Shown: piece by piece, positions 1 through 11,780 of the stretch | Numbering within the stretch: position 1 is the first letter of the stretch | Layout: the number at the start of each line of letters is the position of its first letter | DNA from: Hymenopellis radicata | Lineage: Eukaryota; Basidiomycota; Agaricomycetes; Agaricales; Physalacriaceae | Direction: 5' to 3' | DNA length: 64,000 nucleotides | Assembly (NCBI GenBank): GCA_015501595.1 | Contig: JADNRX010000004.1 | Span: 186,001-250,000 of the forward strand | Program-made: the position numbers and the translations under genes | Notes under the pieces: model-generated | Seen by the model: only the letters and a program-made list of their open reading frames with translations | Told to the model about the DNA's origin: nothing | Databases searched by the model: none

Positions 1-840
1 ACAATCAACCAAGACGAAACTGGTTCCTCGAAAGAGTGCTCAAAATCGGACTAACTGCGGTCGGAAAGGAATACCAATGTGTACGTAGCATCGGTGTGCT
101 CTCCAGATGCTCATGCGTATGTTTTTTAGTGCGCGACGTGTCCAGACTCGAGCAATTGTGCGCGCATATTGGACGAAAAGTTCCGTCAAGCTTACGCGGC
201 CATTTTTCGTTTCGGTGAGGCTCATGTCGTTACAGCTTGATGGTCACCGACGTCGAATAGGACCACCTCAACCATCGATGGTCTATCGATATTTACGAAT
301 GTTGGAAGGAGTTAGCCCCCACTTTCCCTCACCCAGCTCAGCTGCCAGACTACCGCCAAAGCCTTTATAGCGACGCGTGAGTTGCTGCATTGCTCAATCT
401 CACATAGTCGTTTAAAGCTTTATTGATGATCAGTATTCGACCGGATGTTTTCGTTGGTGTTCGCGGGAGTGGAACAGACACCGTACCGCTGGGGACAAGG
501 TAGCGGCCGCGGCGGCAGCAGCAGTTGTCGCTGGTCCACGTCGGCATTTCTTGTTCTGTACCTTGAAGCCAGACGGTCTTCCTCGTGCTCGGCGTTCTAG
601 AGAACTCCTGTGATTGATGTCGTTAAAACGTGGTCCAGTATGAAGATACATCCCGAAGTCTGATGAGGGTATGTAAAGGAGTGTGTGCTGAAATAGATAT
701 ACGAAAATGTAGAATAAATAGGCGAGCATGAACAAGTAGAATTAAAACAACTACTAAACAGCCCAGAAAACAGAATCCAGCGAAAGAGAATGTTAGAATG
801 ATGTTAAGGAGGCATAGCATAGAAATAAGGAGAAAAAATT
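1..840. other. no supported gene (left edge)
   Basis: Only short open frames occur on both strands and none has a recognisable domain. The longest minus-strand frame, about 430-735, ends in an Arg- and Ala-rich stretch encoded by a GCC/GCG run near 505-530; this looks like chance low complexity. The stretch lies downstream of the RhoGAP gene that ends at 841. It may hold that gene's 3' UTR and part of a neighbour outside the window. Confidence 0.4.
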
Positions 841-3800
841 TCAGCGCTGACTGAATACTTGAGGTGCATTTTCCACGAGCCATTCGATGGATAACGCTTT
901 TCCCGCCATGTCACTGAATTCAGCGCCAGGATTCCGGGACCGCATTAATGTGGCTAGCGATGCGTCAACGAAAAGTCGTGTACATGTCAACCAGATACAT
1001 ACGTCCGAAAACGACACCAAGATTGCGGGCATTCATGAGGTTACGCTCGCTTCGCTGACAAATCCTACAAGGAAAAGATCAAGATGTATGCACATATTTC
1101 AATCAAGCACTAACCGGCTCAAATGCATCATGAGAGCTTGCACGGTGTGGTAATGCTCTCTAGGTAGCTTGCCAACTAGCTCCGTTAAAGTTTTGTTCTT
1201 CATTGACACGTCTCGGATCTCAACGGCGGCCATAAAGTGGTCGTGGAGGTCGTATGTGAACAGAGGGACGGGAAGAGATCGGAAGTATGTCTTGAGCACA
1301 GACGTCACGCTACAAATGTCGTTGAACCGGTCAGAATCACAGAGATCGAACGCGTTGTAATCCCCTCGTTCAAAGAGCTGAGTGATGATCTTGCTTTGAC
1401 CAGAGCCACCTGTTTTCCGGTAGATTCCTTCGTAGTCCAATGCTTAATAACACCAGTGAGTATTTCGAGAAGAACGCTGCACGAACGACATACCAAGAGC
1501 CTCTACGGCTTCTATACACTTCTCAACAATAACGGGCACCGCCCGAGGTCCTCCACGTGCGTCATAATTCACCTGCTCTACAAGGTCACGACCAAACATC
1601 GAAGGAGCTGTAGAATACAGATCAAGTCAGCGATCAGTTCAACTAATGAATTGTGCAGCGCACGTAAGGGTTGACTCTCGTCGCGAGTCGAGGACTGATG
1701 TGAGCAGTAAACCTGGACATGGTTTATACAGCGAACGTGAACGGAGATATTACATCCTGAGACCATTCATGAGTGTGCGATGATAAGTGCATGCCTGGTA
1801 TGTACAGACCTGTGCAACGTAGCTGAGAGCCCCACATCTTGTCCCCGCAATGGTCGCAACGAGTGAAACGTAGAATACTGAGCTGTTGGAAATTGTGCTC
1901 GGATTGCTTTCCTCGGTTATCAGCAGGCGCTGGGCTACTTGCTTCCTTCGCTCGAGACCCTGGCCACTTGATGAATTTTCCTTTCGATGGAGTCGGTAAC
2001 TCGACTTCGGACTTGGAAAACTTGGGGTTCGGCGTCTTGAATTCCGAGTCGTCTGTTAGAGATGTCGTCGAAGGATGAACACCCTGCGAGGGTAACGGAG
2101 TAGATGCCTGTGATTGCATCTGCAGAGCGTGTCCTCGTATGCGGTCTTCGGATGGGCGCGCTGTGAGCTCAGTTTTCTGAGCAGCATTCTCAGGCAACGA
2201 GTCAATTCGGCGAGCATACTGCGTGCTGAGCTGGGCCAATTCCTCGTTTCTCGCATTAAGAACGGTAGTTTCTTCCAGGAAAACGTCGCGAACCGCCTTA
2301 AGTTCAGAAATTTCGCGATTCAATGCCTCGCGTTTCTGAGTCAGAGGGACTAGATCTCGCTGGTACTGAGACTTCAGTGTGTCAAGTCGCATAGTCAATG
2401 AGCGATTGAGAGCTGCAGGTCGTTCGCCATTCGCACTGGAGTTCCTAGAAGCACTCAGATAATGAAAAAGGGGCACGGGGACGGAAGGACTTACCCTTTG
2501 CTCGCCGATATCTCTTCCACCTCCGCTAATGCCATGTCCCGATCGACCGTTAATTTCGAGAGATCTTTTTCAAGAACAGAAAGTTTGTCATGCAGCTCCT
2601 TGGTCATCTGCTGGCGTAGTTCCTGTTTTCGGGAATCTCCAGATAATGCAGTTAGCCGTGCTGCCTGGCCAGAGAGTAAGACACGCAATCGAGTAACTTC
2701 TGCTTCAGCGTCACGGCGAGCTTTCAGTTCCTTGTCATATTCGGTTTGGGCAACAGTTAGGCCGTCGATATATTGCTTGCTTGTTCTCTATCAAAGAGGA
2801 GTTACTGCAAATATCTGGACAGTTGAGAGCAATACTTACCTTGATACCGTCAAATTTGCCCTTCAGTTCAAGCAAATCACCTTTACGAGTGTTCATTGAC
2901 TTAACAATAGCTTCAACGAAACCTCGATCCAGTTTGAGTTGCTGAGCGCCACGATCGCGCGCATCTGTTAACGCTTCTTGCAGGCGCAGAAGAACAAAGT
3001 CGGGATTATCAGGTCGAATGGTGCTGGGAATACCAGAGTCAGGTTCTGTGAGAGTAATGCGACCACCGTGTTCTGATTCAGGCAACGTCGTATGCGACGA
3101 TTCACTTCTGGTATCGACAGAACTAGACGACATGTCAATCACTTAATTTGTATTCAAGTTACCTGGTTACGAACCTGGAATCCTGGTTTGTTTCGCTGTC
3201 CTCCGAATCTTTGCCATAGTCTCCAGAGATAGACGACGGAAATACGGTAACATCACTCGATGGAGTGCCCGTTACGCGTACATTAGCTGAGGGCGGCGGG
3301 GTAGGGGGGACATCTCCATCGGTTTCCCTCCTCTCAGTTATATTAGACAAATGATCGAGAGACTTTAACGCGTCGATGCCCCCTACAGAGCTGAGCAAAT
3401 CAGAGAAGTCGGCAGTATTCATGGAAAACCGGATAGGTGGTAGAGCAGGAGCTATGAAAGTCGAATGAGATGTCTGCTCAACGGGGGACGACTCCATTTC
3501 ATTGTCAGAACCGCTATCAAGTTGCGACGACACATTAGAGGCTTCGCCTCGAGATCACTGGTCGGGGAGAGGATAGTGCTTGGAGGAAGTGTGTCTGAAG
3601 GCGACTGTACTGCGGACAGGGATGCACGTTCCAGTTTGGGAGGGACAGCTGGAGGGAGTGACGAGTTGGATTCGGAGCGTTGATGCGATGATTCGTCTTC
3701 GGTGTCAGTACTGCTTTCGACGCTATGCGGGACATCGGCTCTCGACGGAGCGCGGGAAGCGCTGCTGGATCGAGTGCGGTCAATTGACGAAATGCGCTGC

Positions 3801-5397
3801 CTGGCAAGCGGCCGCTCATCGAATGATCTTCGAGGGCGTAAAGCATCTGCGCCACGAGAAACATCATCATCACGTCCCTCTGGAAATGCGGAGACATTGA
3901 TGGCAGGAGAGCTCAACTTCCCTGAACGGGTAGGAGTTGAATCGCTGGAGGGTGTTGGTTGAAGTAGATCTTCTGGCGTGCGATTCATATTCGAGATTGT
4001 GCGTTGTCTCGGTGAAGATTGTTCGGCGAATTCGGAGGGCGAATCGCGTCCGCTCCCAGCGCTGCCATTAGATAATGGGCGTGAACTAGTTTCTGGGAAA
4101 TTATCTCGGAGTGGTGAGGGTGCCCGGGGAGAGTCCCGGCCAGTGATGGTAGGGGGTGTGGGCGAACGGTTTCCTTGGCGCAAAAATGTCGCGGAAAGCG
4201 GGGATAGGGTTGGAGAGCCAACGGCCGGAGCACTGACGGGTGACTTGAGGCTGTTGCTACTAAGAACGAGGCCAGGATTGATAGATCGACGCTTTTCGCG
4301 TCCAGTCTTGTTTGCTGAGAGCGTGTCAGAGGATAGGTCCACGGTGCCATTTTGGCGATAGTTGTCGGACGAGGATTGATGTACGAGTGTCGGGTGCGTA
4401 GAAGGGTCCACATCTGCGGGCGGAGCAACATTAACCGACAACTGCTGCGGTGGGAGGGGAAATAGAGGAGTGAGATACGAAGGCGAATTCTTCGCGATTT
4501 AGGTCTTGGTCCAATGGGCGGCGAAAAGGCGTCATCAACATAAGGCCCTGACCGACGTCGACTAGAAGAAGGTGTATCCTTGGTACGGGGAGTAGATGCT
4601 GGGGAGGACGATGTGTAGTACGATTTGGACGACCCTGGCGTATCCTGCAAATGCGAACCTGAAGACGAAGGCTAAAGAAATTTAGCCCCTCGTATATGCG
4701 AGCTCAAGAACACGTACACCAATATCCCGCCTCATGCGCGCATCACGAGAAGAACTTGAACCACTGCCGCCAGCTGCAGCAGCCTTTCTCGTTCAGCTTT
4801 TTTCTGCGCGTGCCTCCTAATCTTGATCATGCGTTCGTTGTGACAGTCCATGCAGTATATGCCTTGGCTTGTCTTTGCAAAGACGAGCTCGTCTATGCGG
4901 TTCCGACATACTTTGCATTTAAAGCAGTGGGCGTGGTAGGAGTCGTCTCCGGTCATGATGGCTTCGTCAAGGATTGGCTGCTTGCACACGTTACAATTGT
5001 ACGAGCAATTGGCGCATACGGGCGAACCGTCAGAGAGAAGGAGAAGATTGGTGTCTGCTGTAACCTTGTTCTGGCACTTGGCGCATCTGAAGCAGTTGAC
5101 ATGGAAGAAGGATTGCCTATAAAATTTATGAGTGATAAGTAGGCACAAGAGACAGCAAAGTGATAGAAAGGTATGTATGGCCGCGAACGAGGCTGCAGCG
5201 AAAGAGCGAGAAGGATGGGGAGCGGCAACGCACCCGAATGCTACGACAACCCCACCATCGTCCGTCACAGCGGTCAGCTTGCATCCCGGGCAGATCTTGT
5301 CTATATCTACGTGGTCGTCACGCCCGAGTTGCAGATCCAGCTGGTTGTTCTGGTGTATGGATGCGGTCGACTGGGATATGTTCATTGTCGCCAACAT
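841..5397 (-). CDS. LIM-C1-RhoGAP protein (Rho/Cdc42 GTPase-activating protein)
   Basis: Predicted GTPase-activating protein for Rho-type GTPases, acting on cell polarity and wall growth like fungal Rga proteins. Translation starts at ATG 5397. The first LIM domain begins with CPGC and is split by an intron (donor gtgcgt near 5249, acceptor near 5119), then continues FFHVNCFRCAKC. A second LIM follows (CANCSYNCNVCKQ ... HCFKCKVC). A long Ser/Pro-rich linker (about 4650-3160) and coiled coil (about 3140-2100) precede a C1 zinc domain (FTRCDHCGDKMWG near 1860, then HVRCINHVQVYC). The RhoGAP domain contains GIYRKTGGSG with the arginine-finger Arg, and ends NLMNARNLGVVFG joined to PTLMRSRNP across a 49-nt intron (954-1002). 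The stop is at 841. Known: RhoGAPs speed GTP hydrolysis. Inferred: the target GTPase is unknown. Exon borders in the linker are approximate. Confidence 0.88.
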
Positions 5398-5798
5398 TGT
5401 CTACTGCCCAGACCAGAGGGGCTAGCTGTGCAGCCAATAAATAGGAACCACCGGGGTGTATGAGAGAGAGAGAAATACGACAGTGCTGGTCGCAAAGAGA
5501 GCGGCGGGCGAGTAGAACAAGCGCCAGAGCTTGCTGATGAGCTAAATGGTGGTCGTGGTCGCTTGAACACAGACTGTGGCTGTGCTTTACATAACACCAT
5601 AAGCTCAAGCAACCGCTCCCTCGCAACGCGCCGCCGCCTTATCGCAGCCCTCACTAACTCTCTTAGACGGTCGGTTCACGTATTCTGTCTAAGGCTACTG
5701 CTAATTGACACGATCTCAGACAGTAACATATTATTTAAATGGAAATGATCGCCCTCTACTAACTAAGAGACGATCGTGAGCATATCCCATCTTCTCGA
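5398..5798. other. intergenic, RhoGAP upstream region
   Basis: About 400 bases between the BTA1 stop and the RhoGAP start, both on the minus strand. It should hold the BTA1 terminator and RhoGAP promoter. A CCAAT with an AT-rich segment lies near 5432-5445. A GAGA-rich run is at 5461-5475. No gene is seen. Confidence 0.4.
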
Positions 5799-8700
5799 CT
5801 ACAGTTTCACCGCTTTCCAAAACGAGGCGTACATGTTGACACGGTCAATTGGATATTCCGCGTCTCGCTCTCGGATTGAGACCGGAGAGACATTGAACCC
5901 ATGTCGTTTGAAGCTGTGCACATGTCATTGTTAGCTCAGTAGCACGTACTAGGAAAAAGCGCGCACATTTCGTTATACCATGGTACCTTGGACGCCGATC
6001 TCCAGAAGACTAACCCTCCGCGAGTTATGACTCTGTAAAGTTCAGCGATTTCATCGTCTGCAGCTTTGAACCCCGGGGTAAACCAATCGAGATGGTCCAT
6101 GACCAGTGCGCGTGTCAAAGAGCCTGAAGTGATGCCACGAAGGACACTGTCGCAGGCTAAGAATCAGTTCGTCCAAAAATGAAAAGTGTGCGAACTTGAC
6201 TATAGAATCCGTGTGTAAACGGAAAGCATCCATGACCTTCCTCTCGTTGGATTTTAGTGCCTCAAACCCAGAACGAGTAAGATACGCCGGACACGAGATT
6301 GAGGTATAGTGCCCTAGTAACGCCTAGGGCAAGTTAGCAGGAAAAACTACGAGTTAGTAGACGACACACCAGAAGATAGAAATAATTGTCATTCTTCAGC
6401 AGATAATGTGACACCGCTGGTTCCAGCGTATCTTTCACATACTGGTACATCCCACCTGTACCCATGTGAGATTAACGGTATGCGTGGGATGCGTCAGACG
6501 GACCTTCATGGAGTAACATCTGCCTTTGGTTCATGGGAACGCCTAACGCATTCCAACAGAAAACAGGACTCTTCAGCAGTTGTACGACCACCGGATTCAA
6601 AAGGACAGGCCGCAATCGTTCTTTCCATATCGTCCTCTGTTCGTCGATAGTGTCGCATTCGCACATCTGCACAACATATTTGTCGACCCGAGCAAGTCGA
6701 AATATGAATTGTGCCAGGCGCAATGCCCATCCGCTGTAACCATTGAGATAGAACGACGACGAGAACGCGTCGTCATTAACGCGCCAGAATTGGTATGCTA
6801 CAGAAGACATGTATGGGGATATCTTCGAGTCGAGGAGTTGGCGGAATTTGGGATGACAGCCTTTCCCAAACAATGCAAAGAAGTCATCGTAGTCAAGTGC
6901 TTGTATCGCAGCAAGTTTGAGTTCCAGTAGATGACCTTGACTGCGCGAAGATATTCGGTGAGCTTTGAGGAAGCTTGGGAATGTAAATAAAAAACATACC
7001 ATGGGTTCATGTCGACACAGTGTATCTGTCCACACTTTAACACAAGTCGAATAATACACTGGAGTACTTACTCTTTTTGGACTTGCAGAAATTGCGTAAT
7101 GCAACGCATTGTCGCCTGCAGAAGTAATGACGAACATGGAGTCTTCCGAAGTCAATCGAAGATGTTTCATGTCCTCGATGGGATCCTCCTTTGAGAAAGC
7201 TCAGCATCATCGAGAACGATTGCTTGTGGTGACTTACCCAAGTGAACGAATAAATGAAAGTCCGGAAATCCTTGTGGACGGGGCTGTCATAGTAAGGCAG
7301 GCGCCACGGCTACGTACGACAATGAGCGATATTATGTTCAAGAGGTAAGAGATTAAACGCACATTCTTGACTTGGTAATGGAAAGAGCTCAATGGCGGCG
7401 TCACGTCGATAACCATTTGCTTTCCGACGTTTTGAATTGGGAGAACTGGCTCCCCAATCAGAAGAGGAGGGACTGTCGCGTCTACATCCGTGACGGTCGT
7501 AAAAGCCTGGGGTGAACAGTTCCCAATAATGTTACCACCGTCTACCTCGAAAGCATGACAAAATCGTGAGACATCGCAGGCACGGGGACGACCAAGCCAG
7601 ACATAATATGGTCTACCTCTGAATTAGGTGGTATGGTTATAGAATATTAATACGGGAACTCACATTCTAACGATGAACGGTATGATGAAGTGATTCCGTC
7701 CGTTGTAAGTTTTGATCTTCAAACGGGTGTCAAATTATGCGACCAGCAACACAATAAAGCGACTTACAGTTCCGAAACGGTATTCAAGGTAGGAGCGACG
7801 GGCAGGACTTAACGAAACCTGTCGATGAATGTCAATGTACAACGATGGATGGATCGAGAACTGAAATTACATGATCAAAGTCGAACCAAATTTGCCAAAA
7901 CCATCTTGAAAGCCAGCCGCACTCTTTGCTTACTCCTCCAATCGCCTTCTGGTGCAGGGATGGTTGCTTTCCTGCAGTGTAGAAATCTACGACACTTAGA
8001 AGTCCGTGCGCCGGGTCCAAAACACGGTCGACTCGATCCAAAAGGGTATAAAAGTTGGGTATCTGGGACGACGCCGTCAGAGAAAGTATATGCCCAGGTG
8101 AGGAGGCAACCAACCATAGATAACGAATAGCTTAGTGTGACAAATCCGACGCTTCCCTCGGGTTGGATGTTATTCTCAGACCATTCCGGAAGATAGAAAT
8201 CGCAGGCGTCTTGACACAGGACCGTTACATTGTTCCATCCTTTTTTGGCGAAGCGACTTCGAGCAACGTGCAGGAGAGGTTCGCAGAGGTCGATGAGGTA
8301 GATCGCGTCGAAGTTTGATATCGGAAAGTGTTTATCCATGAGCTCGATATTATATCCTTGAGAGGAGGTTAACTTGAAGCACGAACGTGTCAACTACAAT
8401 TTGTGCTGACCTGTGCCTCCGCCAATGTCGACCCAGACGAGACGTTTGTCGGGACATGACCGGCGGAGCTCCTGCAGATGAGCAGCTGAGAGGCTCAACA
8501 TCGTGTTGCGTCCACGTAGTAATCCGTTACGGGTGGCGTCATAGACCTCTGCTTGACATGATAGAACTGATGACTGGGTCAGTTACCATACCAAAGGCGA
8601 AGGGCATCCGTTATCACCTTGTCTAATCGAGCTTTCTGATCGTTGGCACCCAGAGGCGCCAGGAAGCAGTGCCATATAAATCGTAGCTGAGGCGTAAAGC

Positions 8701-8812
8701 AGCCTAGGCAGATTAGGATTAGACATCCGCCCAGTACAACGAAGAGAGACGTGGTCAGAGACGATCGCTCGACTGGGAACACAGAAAGCAATGGGAGGGA
8801 GAGATTGGCCAT
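5799..8812 (-). CDS. BTA1: betaine lipid (DGTS) synthase, fused BtaB-BtaA type
   Basis: Makes diacylglyceryl-N,N,N-trimethylhomoserine, a phosphorus-free membrane lipid. The start ATG at 8812 opens a short hydrophobic N-terminal segment (residues about 15-40). Next comes an S-adenosylmethionine methyltransferase domain: the glycine motif WVDIGGGT near 8430, then IYLIDLCEPLL and a second-strand motif. This half should do the three N-methylations (BtaB role). The C-terminal half carries the BtaA (DUF3419) signature LTSEDSMFVITSAGDNALHY near 7160-7095, FALFGKGCHPKFR, and a tail ending FWKAVKL with the stop at 5799. That half should transfer the 3-amino-3-carboxypropyl group to diacylglycerol. 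Several short introns interrupt the gene. Known: fungal BTA1 enzymes are induced by phosphate starvation. I did not identify a Pho4 site with confidence. Confidence 0.9.
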
Positions 8813-9314
8813 TTGCTTGACTCTATCTCAGTCCAGAGACCTGCATTTAAGGGAGAGTAACCCACGGGGGCAACCCTAACTCCATGGCAGCCAATCACGT
8901 CTAAAAGGTGGTCAAGGACGCGCATGCGTACAAGGGGGACCAGTCACGAACGTGCGGGGTACAGGAGTGCTTCGAGAGGTAAAAAGGCGTTGGTAGCGGA
9001 TATGAATACAATCAGTGTTCCGCTGAATTTGGAATAGTACTTTGCATGCCGATGTCATCGTCAATCGCCCAGGAATGGTCCACCACGTGCGCGATTGGTT
9101 GAGATATCGATAGAACCAAGAACTTGAAGAAGGTCGTATTCGAGGAACGCCGTGTGTAGTATCTGTCGGCGGCTGCAATATAATTAGGGCAAAACCAGGA
9201 TAGCTCCAACGTCACCAAGACCACAGTTCTGCAAAGAGAAGAGGGAGCACATTCGCTATGCGATATATTAAGTGAATGGGGAGGTTGGATGAGAATACAG
9301 TTGTAGCATAAATA
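8813..9314. other. intergenic, BTA1 upstream region
   Basis: About 500 bases between the PAM16 stop and the BTA1 start. Only short unrecognised open frames. A CCAAT motif (plus strand) lies at about 8890. CACGTG-like E-boxes, which could bind Pho4-type factors in a phosphate-regulated gene, are suggested by ccacgtgcgc near 9082, but this is a single weak match. Confidence 0.35.
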
Positions 9315-9959
9315 TTATGTCGCATCGCTTCCGCTGGGTGGAGGTGGAGGTGGTGTCTGTGTCTGGTGGGGACTATTATTGGGTGAATCCGGACCCTTCA
9401 GTTCAGCTTCTATTCGTTCACGAGCGCGAACAACTTTCGATTGAATGTAGTGTGAATGTGGTTTTGGTGGCGGTGCCTTGCCGGTTGTACCTTTTGGTAG
9501 TGGTGGCGGCGGGGAATTGGCTTTCAGCAAATGTTCATAGTGCTGGATGATCAAGTCAGTCGGCATCGTTGTACCCGCCGCAACACAGCTCACCTGTAAT
9601 ACATTTTCCAAAGTGCTTTCCGATTTCGTGTTTAGAATCAAGTGCGCCTCATCTAGTGTCATTCGGTGTTGTCGTGTGAGCTGGTCCGTGAGCGAACCCG
9701 ACCTAGCGTTGCCGACCCCAGCTACATCTGAACCCATTCCAGCCTGCGGGGCCGTCTTCGCATCTAATGTTCAGAGTAAGAGGATTGCAGGTCAGAGCAG
9801 CTTGTTACACACTTTTCACCGCTTGTCGCCCAGCCTCCAGGAAAGCCTTGCCGACTATACGCGTCGAGGTCAAGAATATTTGTATCAAAACCTTTGGTGA
9901 TGCCTTTATTCAATATAGTAAGCAAAATTCAGGCAGATAAGAGCAAAAAGCCTTACCAT
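9315..9959 (-). CDS. PAM16: mitochondrial import motor subunit Pam16/Tim16
   Basis: J-like subunit of the presequence-translocase motor; it holds Pam18 at the TIM23 channel on the matrix side. The spliced protein begins M-VLIQIFLTSTRIVGKAFLE, matching the hydrophobic start of the family, then GRQAVKNAKTA. The J-like domain has MTLDEAHLILN and TLENVLQ joined to HYEHLLKAN. A Pro-rich tail follows. Three introns fit the frame: 9892-9956 directly after the ATG (9957-9959), 9764-9812, and 9543-9593. Exon 1 therefore codes only the start methionine. The tail after residue about 105 (PNNSPHQTQTPPPPP) is less conserved. The start lies 104 bases from the divergent RPA43 start, so the two probably share a promoter. 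Confidence 0.88.
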
Positions 9960-10062
9960 TGGTCAAGGATGGAGGCCACTGGCCGAGCCGGATGGGAGTC
10001 GAAGCAAAGAAGGGCAAAATTCTGATTCACGTGTGCGATCAAAACCATTTTCCACCACGACC

Positions 10063-11223
10063 ATGTCCCACACCTCTTCTTCCAAAAAGCGCAAGACATC
10101 GTCGCCTGTAGTTGAAAAAACGGCCAACAAAAAAGCCAAATATGATTCGGGAAAGTCGAAAAAGGACAAAGGAGGAAAAGGCAAAAGTCGAGACACCGAA
10201 TTCCAAGTTGTCCAAGCTACCCTGTTGCTTTCGATAGCACCAGTATTCGCCAGCAATCCACGCGCTGGCGTGAACGAGATGCTCGATTCTATGATTATGA
10301 GGTGCGTCTTGTTTCTATCAACAACAACGCGGAAACTCATTCAATAGATTTTTCTCGCAGATACATCCCAGCATTACAAGGAGTAGTTCTCGCCCATTCC
10401 AATCTATCGTTTTTGGACGACAAGGCCTCTATTAAAGCAGACTGTCCTTCTTGGTCTGCCGGGTCTCGTTCGACGCGACAGTATGGAGTCCGTCTATAGG
10501 TATGACACTTGGTAAGTATGCCATGATATGTATATCACTCTCTGTTAACTTTTCTGTTCAGAAGGGCGTATCAGTGTTTGTTCTCCCGACCATATCTCGA
10601 TTCTTGTTCAGCGGACGTTCAACGTCTCTATACCTCGACATCATATACCCTTAGATTGGGAGTTTGAATATGGTCCTGCCGACAATGACCCGGAGTTTGG
10701 CCCAGACGTAGCTCATGACGAGGAATCAGGGAAAGCATTCGAAGAGAACAAGAGGACGAGCAGAACGGGGGGCGATGGGTGCACAAAACAACGCGCGAAC
10801 CAATGGGCAAGGATACCGCTCGGTATCTACAGTTTACGGTCATCGGGTAAGTAATGTGAAAAGCGGTTATTATCCTTTCTAATACTGTGCAGATTGACCG
10901 TAGCGAATGAAATGCTATCTGTCGTTGGCTCTTTACAACCCGATCCATTTTCCCCTGCTCATTCTACAACATCAGAAGCCTCGCAACCAGAGGGTGAGGA
11001 CATCGATGAGGCGGAGGAAGAAGCCTTACTGCCACCAGAACTTGACGGTCTTGAGGAAAGCGACGATGAGGATGATCCTTTCGATGCTCTTGGCAAGAGT
11101 GCGGATGTAGAGATTCAGAAGGAAAAGGTGACCGCAGTGAAGGAAAAGAAAAAGCAGAAGCGAAAGGCCGCGGGCGATGAATCACAGAGTAAAAAGAAAT
11201 CGAAACGGAGACATGTATCATGA
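10063..11223 (+). CDS. RPA43: RNA polymerase I subunit Rpa43 (two apparent frameshifts)
   Basis: Subunit of the RNA polymerase I stalk, which binds initiation factor Rrn3 for rDNA transcription. A Lys-rich start (KKRKTSSPVVEKTANKK) is followed by the N-terminal fold (VVQATLLLSIAPVFASNP, then YIPALQGVVLAHSNLSFLDD), the OB fold (CSPDHISILVQRTFNVSIPR), RWVHKTTREPMGKD, and TVIGLTVANEMLSVVGSLQP. An acidic then Lys-rich tail ends with the stop at 11223. Introns: 10302-10360, 10512-10561 and 10847-10892. The frame breaks twice where one base seems missing: near 10448 (between ADCP and FLVCRVSFDATVW) and in the G run 10767-10772 (before RWVHK). Known: this is an essential, normally single-copy gene, so sequence error is more likely than a dead gene. 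Earlier in-frame GTG codons are ignored. Confidence 0.86.
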
Positions 11224-11563
11224 TTATTGTCTGTTTGTCGTTACGTTGCCAGAATATGAAGCTGGAAATGTGCGACCGCCTGCAAAACAAAATATTCCTG
11301 TGCGTTATTGCAGCAATAGAGTGACTGCCATTGCTATACAAGCCAAAGAGACGTATGGTGATAGACGTTCGCCTTGAGGAGGGTCAGTGCCTGGCTGTTA
11401 GACAATAGGAAGGTGCATGTCCGTACCAATCCTCGCAGACATGAAGAATATACCCATAAATCTGTAAACGCGTTGAATGTAGGCGCAGTTCGGGTTGGGG
11501 GTAGTCCTTACCCTTCCTTGTTTCTGTCGACAAGTCTAGGTGCAAGAGCACGAACGTACGTGC

Positions 11564-11604
11564 ATGTGCAGATCAGGAGAAGGATGACAAGGAGTAGGGA
11601 TTGA
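11564..11604 (+). promoter_or_regulatory. two overlapping short ORFs, distal bZIP leader
   Basis: ATG at 11564 opens a seven-codon frame ending TGA at 11587. A second ATG at 11584 overlaps that stop (ATGA) and runs six codons to TGA at 11604. They count as upstream ORFs only if transcription begins before 11564, which I cannot tell. Confidence 0.35.
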
Positions 11605-11682
11605 AAGTTGAATAGTGCAGACTGTCCAGGAGCACATTAGCAGGCGAACGGCAGCGGAATAAGGGAGACCGACCATTTGACG

Positions 11683-11780
11683 ATGAGGAGGCGTGGAAGG
11701 ACGTGACTGCGGCTAATGCCGACCCGACGGCAGCCGTACACCTCGTGCTTTGAGTAAGCATGCGGCCCCAGGTAACTTGA
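11683..11780 (+). promoter_or_regulatory. three tandem upstream ORFs in the bZIP leader
   Basis: Three complete minimal ORFs lie in order: 11683-11706 (7 codons plus TGA), 11716-11757 (13 codons plus TAA) and 11760-11780 (6 codons plus TGA). The next 210 bases hold no plus-strand ATG before the bZIP start at 11991. This matches the leader logic of GCN4, CPC1 and ATF4, where short ORFs capture ribosomes and control reinitiation under amino-acid starvation. The mechanism here is inferred from layout and from the protein downstream. A leader intron (donor gtaagt near 11881, acceptor near 11951) may also be present. Confidence 0.6.

Noticed and set aside
430..735. Minus-strand frame with an Ala run and Arg-rich part
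   Set aside because: No conserved content and no splice context; probably chance low complexity.
3465..4361. Plus-strand frames across the RhoGAP linker
   Set aside because: Antisense shadows of a low-complexity coding region.
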